This document shows positions 1 to 7,965 of a DNA stretch of 64,000 nucleotides, in pieces. Source of the stretch: GM7GCV1 sp965222065 (GTDB lineage: Bacteria > Pseudomonadota > Gammaproteobacteria > Pseudomonadales > GM7GCV1); the NCBI GenBank assembly GCA_965222065.1, contig OZ244933.1:930001-994000 (forward strand), given 5' to 3'. The first letter of the stretch is position 1. Every line of letters starts with the position of its first letter. The position numbers were made by a program, and so were the translations under genes. A model generated the notes under the pieces. That model saw only the letters and a list, made by a program, of their open reading frames with translations. It had not been told where the DNA came from and searched no databases.

Positions 1-612
1 ATTGGCGTATTTATCGACCAGGTCAACAACCGTCTGCTGACTGTATTCGTAGTAACACTCGTCTACCAGAACAACTGAATCCGGTGCGGCCCTGAGAAGC
101 ATTTCCAGATCTTCCCGCGATACCGCAGTTCCGCAGGGATTGTTGGGCTGGGCAACCACTATCAGACGTGTGTTGGTACTGATCTCTGCCAACACCTCGC
201 CTGTTGGATAACCCATCTTCCGATCGTATTCGGGCGCAATAATCTCGGCGTTTTCTACCTCGGCACACTGCCGATACATGGCAAAACTTGGCGCCGGAAT
301 AATCGCGCGATCTCCTTCACTGACAGCCGCACGGATAACCAGGTCAATTCCCTGATCTGACCCGTTGGTAATCATTAACTGCCCGGATTGAACACCCACA
401 TAGCGGGCCAGCTCATCGACGATGTCGCCATAGGAAGGATATTTTTGCAGCTGACCGGAACGAATATAGTCACAAAGTGCTTCGACCACTTCATTACTGA
501 CGGGCAATGTTCGCTCATTGAAATCCAGTAACAGGTGTTTTTCGACCGAACGACCCTCCAATGGCGGAGTGTAGGCTGCCATTTGATAGAGATGTTCTTT
601 AAACAGGGACAT
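1..612 (-). CDS. HisC-like class I/II aminotransferase (3' end outside window)
   Basis: The first 204 residues of a fold-type I PLP-dependent aminotransferase; the C-terminal half, including the PLP lysine, lies beyond the window edge. The N-terminus has the layout of histidinol-phosphate aminotransferase: a LDFNERT segment near residue 30, a KYPSYG stretch, ITNGSDQGID in the cofactor-binding region and QPNNPCGT about residue 160. Histidinol phosphate or a related amino acid is the likely substrate, but related aminotransferases share these motifs, so hisC is not assigned. The start ATG at 612 follows GGAGATCCCTC, a good ribosome site. It begins 31 bases after the proB stop on the same strand and is probably co-transcribed with obgE and proB. 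Confidence 0.75.
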   Translation of the reverse strand, partial: MSLFKEHLYQMAAYTPPLEGRSVEKHLLLDFNERTLPVSNEVVEALCDYIRSGQLQKYPSYGDIVDELARYVGVQSGQLMITNGSDQGIDLVIRAAVSEGDRAIIPAPSFAMYRQCAEVENAEIIAPEYDRKMGYPTGEVLAEISTNTRLIVVAQPNNPCGTAVSREDLEMLLRAAPDSVVLVDECYYEYSQQTVVDLVDKYAN

Positions 613-643
613 GAGGGATCTCCAATTCGATCAAAACAGGGAA

Positions 644-1795
644 CTAAACCAAAACCAGGTTATCGCGATGTATGAGCTCGTCACCATCGGTAAACCCGAG
701 AATATCCAGGATTTGTTCACTGGACTGGCCAATGATTTTTAATGCATCTTCTGAAGAGTAGTTCACCAGGCCACGTCCTATTTCAACACCGGCCTGATCC
801 TGGATACTCACCAGTTCACCGCGTTTGAATCGGCCCTTAACCCGGGTAACGCCCACAGGTAACAAGCTGCGCCCGGCCTGTTTGAGCACTTTGCTGGCGC
901 CCTCATCAAGACTCAGCTCACCACAGACTCTCAACTGCCCCGCCAGCCATTGCTTGCGCGCATTAAACGGCGCCGTATCGGCGTAGAGCAACGTCCCAAT
1001 GTTTTCGCCACATGCCAGTTGCAAAAGCACTTCCTTCACCCGTCCGGAGCATATGAGGGTATTGGTTCCCGACCGGGTAGCCAACCGGGCCGCATTGAGT
1101 TTTGTCTGCATACCACCTCTTCCCAGACCACCGCCTGAAGGCGAGGCCATGGACTGAATCGCCGGATCATTGGCGTTGGCCGCAGAGACAAACTCGGCAC
1201 TGGGGTTCTTGCGAGGATCCTCCGCGTACAGGCCCTGCTGATCCGTCAATATGACCAGCGTATCTGCCTGGATCAAATTGGCTACCAGTCCCGCGAGGGT
1301 ATCGTTATCCCCAAAACGGATTTCATCCGTAACCACGGTATCGTTTTCATTGATAACCGGTACTGCACCCACCTCCATCAGGGTTTTTATGGTATTGCGG
1401 GCGTTCAGATACCGGGTCCGATTAGACAGATCGTCATGAGTGAGCAAAATTTGCGCTGTATTCAGGTCAAACTTTTGAAATTCCTGCTCATAGGCCTGAA
1501 CCAGTCCCATCTGCCCCACTGCAGCGGCCGCCTGCAGCTGGCTCAGCTCAGAGGGACGCTTGCTCCAGCCAAGACGAACCAAGCCTTCAGCCACCGAACC
1601 GGAAGATACCAGGACAATGTCATAGCCGCGTTGCTTGAGCGCTGCCAGCTGTTCAACCCAATGGGCGATGGCCACCGTGTCCAGTCCCAGACCGTCATTG
1701 GTCAGCAGCGCACTGCCGATCTTTACCACCCATCGACCAGGCTTTTTCAGCCGGCTGCGGATTTTTTCCGCCTCGATGTTTGCCTCAGTACCCAT
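644..1795 (-). CDS. proB: Glutamate 5-kinase
   Basis: Phosphorylates the gamma-carboxylate of L-glutamate, the first step of proline synthesis, in the cytoplasm. At 383 residues it has the long form: an amino acid kinase domain (about residues 15-265, opening VVKIGSALLTNDG, with VLVSSGSVAEG and the substrate loop VINENDTV) followed by a C-terminal PUA domain (about 285-360). Proline feedback inhibition is known for this family. It lies 29 bases downstream of obgE, a linkage common in Pseudomonas relatives, and upstream of a HisC-like aminotransferase. The ATG at 1795 is the first in frame. proA is not in the window. Confidence 0.95.
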   Translation of the reverse strand: MGTEANIEAEKIRSRLKKPGRWVVKIGSALLTNDGLGLDTVAIAHWVEQLAALKQRGYDIVLVSSGSVAEGLVRLGWSKRPSELSQLQAAAAVGQMGLVQAYEQEFQKFDLNTAQILLTHDDLSNRTRYLNARNTIKTLMEVGAVPVINENDTVVTDEIRFGDNDTLAGLVANLIQADTLVILTDQQGLYAEDPRKNPSAEFVSAANANDPAIQSMASPSGGGLGRGGMQTKLNAARLATRSGTNTLICSGRVKEVLLQLACGENIGTLLYADTAPFNARKQWLAGQLRVCGELSLDEGASKVLKQAGRSLLPVGVTRVKGRFKRGELVSIQDQAGVEIGRGLVNYSSEDALKIIGQSSEQILDILGFTDGDELIHRDNLVLV

Positions 1796-1824
1796 TGTCT
1801 TTAATCCGAAATTCCTGATTATGA

Positions 1825-3021
1825 TTACTCACGTACGTAAATGACTTCAACGCCATCATCGTCGTCATCCTGGTTGCCGTCTTCTGCTTGCGCCTTGCGG
1901 GCACGTTTACGTTCACGGGCCAATTCTTCGATGCGCTCACGTCCTTCCGACTGCATTTGCTTTTGCTGTGCTTCTTCAAGTTCGGCAGCCTCAGGGTTTT
2001 CCAGTAGCAGTTGTTTCCGGGCTTCCATGTGCTGCATGATCGCCTGACAAAGTGCCTCGCAGCCCTGGCCCGTGGCCGCCGAAACTTCAAATACCGGGCC
2101 TTCCCACTCCAGTGCATCAATAACGCGCTTGCGCACGTTCGCCAGCGACTCCTTGTCCAACAAATCCGCTTTATTTAACACCAGCCATCGATCACGGCCT
2201 GCCAGTGTTGGGCTAAACAGGTTTAACTCACCATCAATAATCACGGCACCCTCTTCAGGCGCTGATTCATCAAAGGGAGCCACATCAACAAGGTGCAACA
2301 ACAGACGTGTCCTGGTGAGATGCTTCAGGAAGCGTATCCCCAGTCCCTGGCCCTCTGACGCGCCTTCGATCAGCCCGGGAATATCAGCTATGACAAACGA
2401 CTGCATGGGGCTAACTTTAACTACTCCCAGGTTGGGAACCAGGGTGGTAAAGGGATAGTCCGCAATTTTTGGTGTCGCTTCGGAAACCTGGCTGATCAAG
2501 GTGGACTTGCCAGCATTGGGCAAACCCAGCAAACCCACATCGGCCAGTACTTTTAGCTCCAGCTTTAAGTTTCGTTCCTCGCCTTCAGAACCGGGAGATG
2601 TTTGTCGGGGTGCTCGATTGACACTGGATTTAAATCGAGTATTGCCCAGACCGTGGAACCCACCCTGTGCCACGAGCAACTGCTCTCCGTCCTCGGTCAA
2701 GTCACCAAGTACTTCGTCGGTATCAAGGTCGATGACCGTCGTGCCAATAGGGACCTTCAGCACCAGGTCACTGCCGGACGCTCCGCGGCAGTCACGACCT
2801 CTGCCCGGCTCGCCGTTCTGGGCAGCAAATTTTCGCTTGTAGCGGTAATCTATCAACGTATTGAGGTTTACATCTGCTTCCAGGTATACGCTGCCACCAT
2901 CACCACCATCACCACCATCAGGCCCGCCGCGGGGAATATATTTTTCCCGGCGAAAACTCAGGCAGCCATTTCCGCCCTTTCCTGCGGAAACCGAAATATG
3001 TGCTTCATCTACAAACTTCAT
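1825..3021 (-). CDS. obgE: Obg family ribosome-associated GTPase
   Basis: Essential GTPase associated with 50S ribosomal subunit maturation and the stringent response. The N-terminal Obg fold is glycine rich (residues 1-158, with repeated GGDGG). The G domain follows: G1 GLPNAGKST near 166, DIPGLIEGAS as G3 and NKAD as G4. The 398-residue length is usual for proteobacteria. The C-terminus is charged, first rich in Arg/Lys/Glu and then a run of five aspartates, as is common in this family. The gene follows rplU and rpmA in the classic L21-L27-Obg order, after a likely rpmA terminator. Confidence 0.96.
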   Translation of the reverse strand: MKFVDEAHISVSAGKGGNGCLSFRREKYIPRGGPDGGDGGDGGSVYLEADVNLNTLIDYRYKRKFAAQNGEPGRGRDCRGASGSDLVLKVPIGTTVIDLDTDEVLGDLTEDGEQLLVAQGGFHGLGNTRFKSSVNRAPRQTSPGSEGEERNLKLELKVLADVGLLGLPNAGKSTLISQVSEATPKIADYPFTTLVPNLGVVKVSPMQSFVIADIPGLIEGASEGQGLGIRFLKHLTRTRLLLHLVDVAPFDESAPEEGAVIIDGELNLFSPTLAGRDRWLVLNKADLLDKESLANVRKRVIDALEWEGPVFEVSAATGQGCEALCQAIMQHMEARKQLLLENPEAAELEEAQQKQMQSEGRERIEELARERKRARKAQAEDGNQDDDDDGVEVIYVRE

Positions 3022-3136
3022 GGCCTAATGAACCTTTGCTATTGCCCGAGACAATGTCAGGCAAGCATTTTACGCTTATATAAAAACAGGGAGCTACCCG
3101 TAGTTAGCCTTCTGGGTGCTTTGCCTAATAGCAGAC

Positions 3137-3166
3137 ATAAAAAAAGCCCCGCGAACGGAGCTTTTT
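3137..3166 (-). terminator. Rho-independent terminator after rpmA
   Basis: Read on the minus strand, a GCTCCG stem, TTCG loop and CGGGGC stem (one G-T pair) are followed by seven T residues and preceded by five A residues. It sits about 20 bases past the rpmA stop and 115 bases before the obgE start, so it probably lowers obgE/proB expression relative to the ribosomal proteins. Confidence 0.75.
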
Positions 3167-3187
3167 CTGGAAGCCTGGGCAGTTTGA

Positions 3188-3451
3188 TCAGGAAGCAGGT
3201 GCTACTATCTGAACAAATTTGCGGTTATTGGCTCCGCGAGTAATAAACTCCACTGTTCCGTCTACCTTGGCAAACAGGGTGTGATCTTTCCCCATACCAA
3301 CGTTTTCGCCCGGATGCATTCTGGTACCGCGCTGACGAACAATAATTTCTCCTGCAGACACTGTCTGGCCGCCGAATCGCTTGACGCCAAGGCGTTTGCT
3401 TTCTGAATCGCGGCCGTTTCGAGTACTACCACCGGCTTTCTTGTGTGCCAT
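3188..3451 (-). CDS. rpmA: 50S ribosomal protein L27
   Basis: Large-subunit protein whose N-terminus reaches towards the peptidyl-transferase centre. The 87-residue sequence starts MAHKKAGGSTRNGRDSESK and keeps the typical LGVKRFGGQ and QRGT segments. The length is normal for the family. It lies 19 bases downstream of rplU on the same strand and shares the rplU promoter; a hairpin terminator follows the stop codon. Confidence 0.97.
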   Translation of the reverse strand: MAHKKAGGSTRNGRDSESKRLGVKRFGGQTVSAGEIIVRQRGTRMHPGENVGMGKDHTLFAKVDGTVEFITRGANNRKFVQIVAPAS

Positions 3452-3470
3452 CTGTTGTTACTCCTCTAAA

Positions 3471-4004
3471 TTACTCTTTAGAATCTTCGTCTGCTTTTTT
3501 GGCAGGCGCTTTTTTGGCGGCAGTCTTTTTGGGAGCTGCTTTCTTTGCCGTTGTAGATGCTGCCTTTTTGGCAGTTGTGGAAGCTGCTTTCTTGGCAGGC
3601 GCTTTCTTGGCAGGCGCCTTTTTAGGAGCGGCTTCTTTAGACGCTTCGTCTTTTGCTTCTGCCTTGGGCTCAGCCTCTTTCTTTGCTGTCGCTTTCAGTG
3701 AGATACCGGTAATTTTAACTTCGGTATATGACTGACGATGGCCCATTTGCTTCTCGTGGTGCTTGCGTCGACGGAACTTGATGATCTTGACCTTGTCACC
3801 GCGACCTTGCTCAACAACCTCTGCAGATACAGAGCTGCCGGAGACATAGGGCGCACCTACCGTCAATTTCTTGCCATCATTGATCAGCAACACTTTGTCA
3901 AAATTGACTTTGTCGCCTGCGGCCGCATCGAGCTTTTCCAGTCGCAGAACTTCACCTTCTACCACCTTGTGCTGCTTGCCGCCGCTTTCAAAAATCGCGT
4001 ACAT
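3471..4004 (-). CDS. rplU: 50S ribosomal protein L21 with long Lys/Ala/Pro tail
   Basis: Large-subunit protein that binds 23S rRNA. Residues 1-103 are an ordinary L21 (MYAIFESGGKQHKV start, KFRRRKHHEKQMGHRQ, VKITGI end). They are followed by a tail of about 74 residues: an acidic/mixed part (KKEAEPKAEAKDEASKE), then low-complexity KKAPAKKA and KKAASTTA repeats resembling histone H1 tails, ending DEDSKE. Total length is 177 residues against the usual 103 or so. The start chosen is ATG at 4004, matching the conserved L21 N-terminus; an in-frame GTG at 4016 would add four residues. GGAG lies about 11 bases upstream. The tail is inferred to be unstructured and nucleic-acid binding. Confidence 0.93.
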   Translation of the reverse strand: MYAIFESGGKQHKVVEGEVLRLEKLDAAAGDKVNFDKVLLINDGKKLTVGAPYVSGSSVSAEVVEQGRGDKVKIIKFRRRKHHEKQMGHRQSYTEVKITGISLKATAKKEAEPKAEAKDEASKEAAPKKAPAKKAPAKKAASTTAKKAASTTAKKAAPKKTAAKKAPAKKADEDSKE

Positions 4005-4074
4005 GATTGATTTCACTCCAAAAATTGGTCTGGTCAGGCATCTGTATCAAGGACCCCTGACTCGAAGGGCGGCA

Positions 4075-4103
4075 ATTCTACGTAAAACACGGGGGCCGTT
4101 CAA
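4075..4103 (-). promoter_or_regulatory. Sigma70 promoter for rplU-rpmA
   Basis: On the minus strand TTGAAC (4103-4098), a 17-base spacer and TAGAAT (4080-4075) lie about 70 bases upstream of the rplU start. Both hexamers are near consensus and the spacing is ideal. Confidence 0.7.
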
Positions 4104-4193
4104 GCAGTTATTCGCTTTATTTTCAGCGGGTTGGCGGCTGATGAAGACCGCCAAAAAAAACGGTTTAAAACATCGTTTATCAAAAGAGCTTTC

Positions 4194-4222
4194 TTGACAT
4201 CAATCTCATCGATGCCTAGCAT
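4194..4222 (+). promoter_or_regulatory. Sigma70 promoter for ispB
   Basis: A perfect -35 TTGACA (4194-4199), a 17-base spacer and TAGCAT (4217-4222) sit about 60 bases before the ispB start, divergent from the rplU promoter. Confidence 0.65.
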
Positions 4223-4280
4223 CCCGTCGACAGTTTATTCTTGTCGGATCCCGACCAATAACACAAGAAACCCCCACTGA

Positions 4281-5243
4281 ATGCTGCCCTTTCATAAGGT
4301 TGCCGAGAGCGACTTCCTAGATGTAAACCAGATGATCGTTGATCGGCTCCACTCCGATGTAGAGCTGGTAGAAAACATTGGCGAATACATTGTTGAGGGT
4401 GGAGGCAAGCGGTTACGTCCACTGGTGGTGCTTCTGGCTGCCCTCTCATGCGGTTACAAGGGCAGGGACCATATCAAGTTGGCCTGTATTATCGAGTTTA
4501 TCCACACGGCAACGCTGTTGCACGATGATGTCGTCGATACTTCCGAACTGCGCCGAGGTCGCCCGACGGCAAATAATAAGTGGGGCAACAGTCCGACAGT
4601 CCTGGTGGGCGATTTCCTCTATTCCCGTGCATTCCAGATGCTGGTTGAGCTGGGCAATATGGACATCATGAAATCGCTTGCGGACACGACTAACGCCATC
4701 GCAGAAGGCGAAGTTCAACAGCTTATCAACGCCGGCGACCCCACGGTCAGTGAACAAAATTATCTGAACGTCATACACAAGAAGACGGCCATCCTTTTTG
4801 AAGCAGCCACCGCGGGGGGCGCGCTCATCGCCGGGCAATCTCCTGAGCTGGTGCAGGCCTATGCCGACTACGGCCGACACCTGGGCACTGTGTTTCAGTT
4901 ACAGGACGATGTGCTGGACTATACGGGTGACATTAGAGAAATGGGCAAGAACATCGGCGACGACCTGGCCGAGGGCAAACCCACCATGCCCCTGATTTAT
5001 TCCATGCGCGAGGCAGACCCTAAATCAGCCGACCTGATTCGTGGCGCCATTACCAACAGTGATAATTCTGCCATTGAACAGGTTATTGATATCGTGCAGT
5101 CTTGCGGCGGGCTGGATTACACGCGCACGCTAGCACAGCAAAAGGCAAATGCAGCCAGGGCGGCCCTGGCCAGCCAGCCCGACAACAAATACAAACAGGC
5201 GCTACTTGATCTGGCGGACTTCGCGCTTGATCGAAACTTCTAG
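4281..5243 (+). CDS. ispB: Octaprenyl/polyprenyl diphosphate synthase
   Basis: Trans-prenyltransferase that elongates farnesyl diphosphate with isopentenyl diphosphate to make the side chain of ubiquinone or menaquinone. The 320 residues show the GGGKRLRP motif (about 40-47), the first Asp-rich motif LLHDDVVD, the RRGRP segment and the second Asp-rich motif LQDDVLD. This matches the IspB family in length and sequence. Product chain length (C40 or C45) cannot be read from sequence. Divergent ispB/rplU organisation is standard in gammaproteobacteria. Confidence 0.94.
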   Translation: MLPFHKVAESDFLDVNQMIVDRLHSDVELVENIGEYIVEGGGKRLRPLVVLLAALSCGYKGRDHIKLACIIEFIHTATLLHDDVVDTSELRRGRPTANNKWGNSPTVLVGDFLYSRAFQMLVELGNMDIMKSLADTTNAIAEGEVQQLINAGDPTVSEQNYLNVIHKKTAILFEAATAGGALIAGQSPELVQAYADYGRHLGTVFQLQDDVLDYTGDIREMGKNIGDDLAEGKPTMPLIYSMREADPKSADLIRGAITNSDNSAIEQVIDIVQSCGGLDYTRTLAQQKANAARAALASQPDNKYKQALLDLADFALDRNF

Positions 5244-5266
5244 CAGGCTTCCCTGTTAGCCGTCTG

Positions 5267-7144
5267 ATGAAAGCTACCCTGCACCTATTTACCAGAAAGC
5301 GATTCCTTCCTATTTTTATTGCCCAGTTTGGCGGTGCGCTCAACGATAACCTGTTCAAGAGTGCCATGTTGATTATCGTGGCATTTCAACTGACCGATGC
5401 CTCAGCCCAGGCGAGCACCATCAATAACCTGGCAGCACTATTATTTATTCTTCCCTATTTTTTATTTTCAACACTGGCTGGCCAGCTGGCAGACCGAAGT
5501 GACAAGTCTGCCATGATTCAAAACAACAAGATCGCTGAGATTTGCATTGTCATCGCAGGTGCACTGGCATTTTATTTGCAGTCGATTCCAATGTTGTTAT
5601 TCATTCTTTTTTGCCTTGGCGTGCAGTCCGCCATGTTTGGCCCCAACAAGTACGCTGTCCTGCCACAGCTGCTGCAAGGCAAGGAACTTGTGAGCGGCAA
5701 CGCCATGATTGCAGCGGGGACGTTCATCGCCATATTGCTGGGAACACTGCTGGGAGGCATCCTGGCTCAACAGCAGGCGGCCTGGATCTGGATTGCCTCA
5801 GGATGCCTGGTCACGGCTGTCGGCGGCTATGTGGCCTCAAGACATATTCCCAAAACCGACATAGGCTCACCCGAACTAAAAATCGACTGGAATATGTTCG
5901 GCCAAACGATCAAATTATTTCGTATGGCCAGGGGTCATAGCCGAATCTGGACCGCTATCCTGGGAGTTTCCTGGTTCTGGTTTGTGGGCTCTGCCTACTT
6001 AACCCAAATACCCACCATTGTCCGCTATATCGGCGCGGGCAATGAGTCGGTCGTCACCCTGTTTCTTGCCCTGTTTATCGTTGGTGTCGGGCTGGGCTGC
6101 ACGCTGGCCGCCAGGCTTTCAAGCTTCATGGCAGAAATCGGTCTTGCCCCGGTGGCATTGTTGCTACTGGGGCTTGCCGGGCTGGACCTGGCCCAAGCAG
6201 GTCACTATGAAACGGAGATATTGCTAGGCATCGACGATTTTCTGTCTGGCCCTGAAGGCCCAAGGATTTCACTAGACATCCTGCTAATCGGGCTCTTTGG
6301 TGGAGCGTTTGCCCTGCCCATGTACACCGAATTGCAGCAATCGTCTTTTCTGGAAAATCGTGCACGGGTTATTTCCATCAACAATGTCTTTAACGCGATT
6401 TTCATGGTGGTGTCGGCTATTGTCGCCATTTTGATACTCGGCATCTTGCAGTACAGCCTGTCTTCCTATCTGTTATTAATAGCGGTGCTGAACCTGATTT
6501 GCGCCGGTTTTATTTTTTGGCGAACGCCAGTGCATAGCCTGCGTTTTCTCGCCGAGGTATGCAGTCGCCTGCTGTACCGTATTGAGTCCCGCGAGATAGG
6601 CTACCTGCCAGAACAAGGCCCCGCCCTGCTGGTATGCAACCACGTCTCCTACGCTGATCCAGTCATTATCTTTGGCGCCTGCAAGCGACCTATTCGCTTT
6701 ATCATGGCCAAACATATCCGCGATCAGTACCCATTCAGCCTGGTATTCCGTGCCAGCAGAACCCTTGCCATATGTTCTCCAATTGAAGACCGCAAAACAT
6801 ACGAAAACACCATGCGCGAAGCCGCCGATTCACTACGTAACGGCGAACTGGTGATGATCTTTCCGGAAGGGCGACTCAGCCCGGACGGCGAAATTGGCGC
6901 ATTTCGACGAGGTGTGGAAAAACTTTTGGAAACAGAGCCCGTGCCTGTCTACCCGATGGCCATTCGTGGCATTTGGGGCAGTTTTTTCAGCCACGGGAAT
7001 GGCCCGGCGCTGAAATCAGGGGTGCATTTTCGATTCAGGCGGCGCGTTGTCGAATTGCGCGTGGGCGCTGCCCTGTCACCCGAAGGACTGAATGCGCTTA
7101 CCCTGCAGAGAAAAGTTGAACAGCTACGGGGAGAGCGTCGCTAA
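5267..7144 (+). CDS. MFS transporter fused to PlsC-type acyltransferase (LplT-Aas-like, no ligase domain)
   Basis: A 625-residue inner-membrane fusion. Residues 1-415 are an MFS carrier resembling the lysophospholipid flippase LplT (ALNDNLFKSA near the start, FGPNKYAVLP, about 12 membrane segments). Residues 435-625 are a PlsC/LPLAT acyltransferase with the catalytic NHVSYAD (HX4D) and FPEGRLS motifs. In long LplT-Aas fusions an AMP-binding acyl-ACP synthetase domain follows; here the protein ends after the acyltransferase and a strong terminator follows, so the short form is not a window artefact. The likely role is inward flipping and re-acylation of lysophospholipids with a pre-activated acyl donor (inference). 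It starts 23 bases after ispB. Confidence 0.85.
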   Translation: MKATLHLFTRKRFLPIFIAQFGGALNDNLFKSAMLIIVAFQLTDASAQASTINNLAALLFILPYFLFSTLAGQLADRSDKSAMIQNNKIAEICIVIAGALAFYLQSIPMLLFILFCLGVQSAMFGPNKYAVLPQLLQGKELVSGNAMIAAGTFIAILLGTLLGGILAQQQAAWIWIASGCLVTAVGGYVASRHIPKTDIGSPELKIDWNMFGQTIKLFRMARGHSRIWTAILGVSWFWFVGSAYLTQIPTIVRYIGAGNESVVTLFLALFIVGVGLGCTLAARLSSFMAEIGLAPVALLLLGLAGLDLAQAGHYETEILLGIDDFLSGPEGPRISLDILLIGLFGGAFALPMYTELQQSSFLENRARVISINNVFNAIFMVVSAIVAILILGILQYSLSSYLLLIAVLNLICAGFIFWRTPVHSLRFLAEVCSRLLYRIESREIGYLPEQGPALLVCNHVSYADPVIIFGACKRPIRFIMAKHIRDQYPFSLVFRASRTLAICSPIEDRKTYENTMREAADSLRNGELVMIFPEGRLSPDGEIGAFRRGVEKLLETEPVPVYPMAIRGIWGSFFSHGNGPALKSGVHFRFRRRVVELRVGAALSPEGLNALTLQRKVEQLRGERR

Positions 7145-7160
7145 ACAACAAGACAGATAA

Positions 7161-7188
7161 AAAAAACCGGCTTTCGCCGGTTTTTTTT
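7161..7188 (+). terminator. Rho-independent terminator, bidirectional
   Basis: An ACCGGC stem, short TTTC loop and GCCGGT stem are followed by a run of eight T residues and preceded by six or more A residues. It lies between the converging MFS/PlsC gene (plus) and grxD (minus) and can serve both. Confidence 0.88.
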
Positions 7189-7208
7189 ATGGATTATTCC
7201 TGGATGCC

Positions 7209-7550
7209 TTATTCTTCCGGGGCACCTGCCGCATCGGCAACCAGGGGCTTTAACTCACCCTTTTCGTACATTTCGGTCACGATATCGCAACCACCGATTA
7301 GTTCACCGTTTACCCAAAGCTGCGGGAAAGTCGGCCAGTTACCGTAAAGTGGCAAGTTTTGCCGAATATCGGGGTTGCTCAATACATCGACATAGGCAAA
7401 CCGCTCTCCACAAGCCATTAGCGCCTGTACCGTTCTGGCACTAAAGCCACATTGAGGCGCATTGGGTGATCCTTTCATGTAAATAATGACGGGATTACCT
7501 TCGATTTGTTCCTTGATCTGGTCAAGTACAGGGTTAGCAGATTCGCTCAC
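7209..7550 (-). CDS. grxD: Monothiol glutaredoxin (Grx4/GrxD type)
   Basis: A 113-residue monothiol glutaredoxin with the signature active site CGFS (in PQCGFSARTVQ) and the glutathione-binding WPTFPQLWVNGELIGG segment with downstream GGCD. Family members bind a [2Fe-2S] cluster with glutathione, often with BolA partners, and act in iron-sulfur cluster trafficking in the cytoplasm. Its length is normal. It stands alone, converging on the MFS/PlsC gene with a shared terminator, and has a 178-base upstream region before the divergent DUF2905 gene. Confidence 0.95.
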   Translation of the reverse strand: MSESANPVLDQIKEQIEGNPVIIYMKGSPNAPQCGFSARTVQALMACGERFAYVDVLSNPDIRQNLPLYGNWPTFPQLWVNGELIGGCDIVTEMYEKGELKPLVADAAGAPEE

Positions 7551-7728
7551 GTAAAACCTCTATGCTGGTGGGAATGTAAAGACCGAGTATTTTAGTCGGA
7601 ATTAACCTGAATCGCCAGCCTGGCGCTGTTTGACTTGATCGTCAACCAGTTGCCCCAAATATCATTTCTTACAGCTACCTGTAAGATAAACAGTTGCAAC
7701 GCCGACAGCAGAAAATTTTGGAGACCCC

Positions 7729-7935
7729 ATGGCAAAAATACTGATCACTTTGGGCACAGTACTTGTTCTTATCGGGTTAATCTGGCACTTCTTTCCGCAA
7801 TTGCTTTCCTGGTTTGGGCGCTTGCCGGGAGATATTCGAATCGAAGGCGAGAACGGGGGATTCTATTTCCCCATCACTACCATGATCATCGTTAGTCTGG
7901 TGCTATCCGTCATCCTGAACCTTTTTCAAAAATAG
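7729..7935 (+). CDS. DUF2905 family small membrane protein
   Basis: A 68-residue protein with two hydrophobic segments (about residues 4-26 and 47-65) separated by a loop containing GRLPGDIRIEG, the conserved centre of DUF2905 proteins. Function is unknown for the family. The ATG at 7729 follows TTTTGGAGACCCC, a clear ribosome site. It converges on the hydantoinase-like gene, with 30 bases between the stops. Confidence 0.82.
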   Translation: MAKILITLGTVLVLIGLIWHFFPQLLSWFGRLPGDIRIEGENGGFYFPITTMIIVSLVLSVILNLFQK

Positions 7936-7965
7936 CCTCCATTACCCGGGCTTGCCCACAAGCAT

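Noticed and set aside
2602..3243. 213-residue plus-strand frame opposite obgE and the rpmA end
   Set aside because: It lies antisense to obgE and crosses the rpmA terminator; composition is that of a complement of a real gene.
3500..3660. Repeated DNA in the rplU tail as a possible mobile or CRISPR-like repeat
   Set aside because: The repeats are in frame, short and irregular, explained by Lys/Ala/Pro codons.
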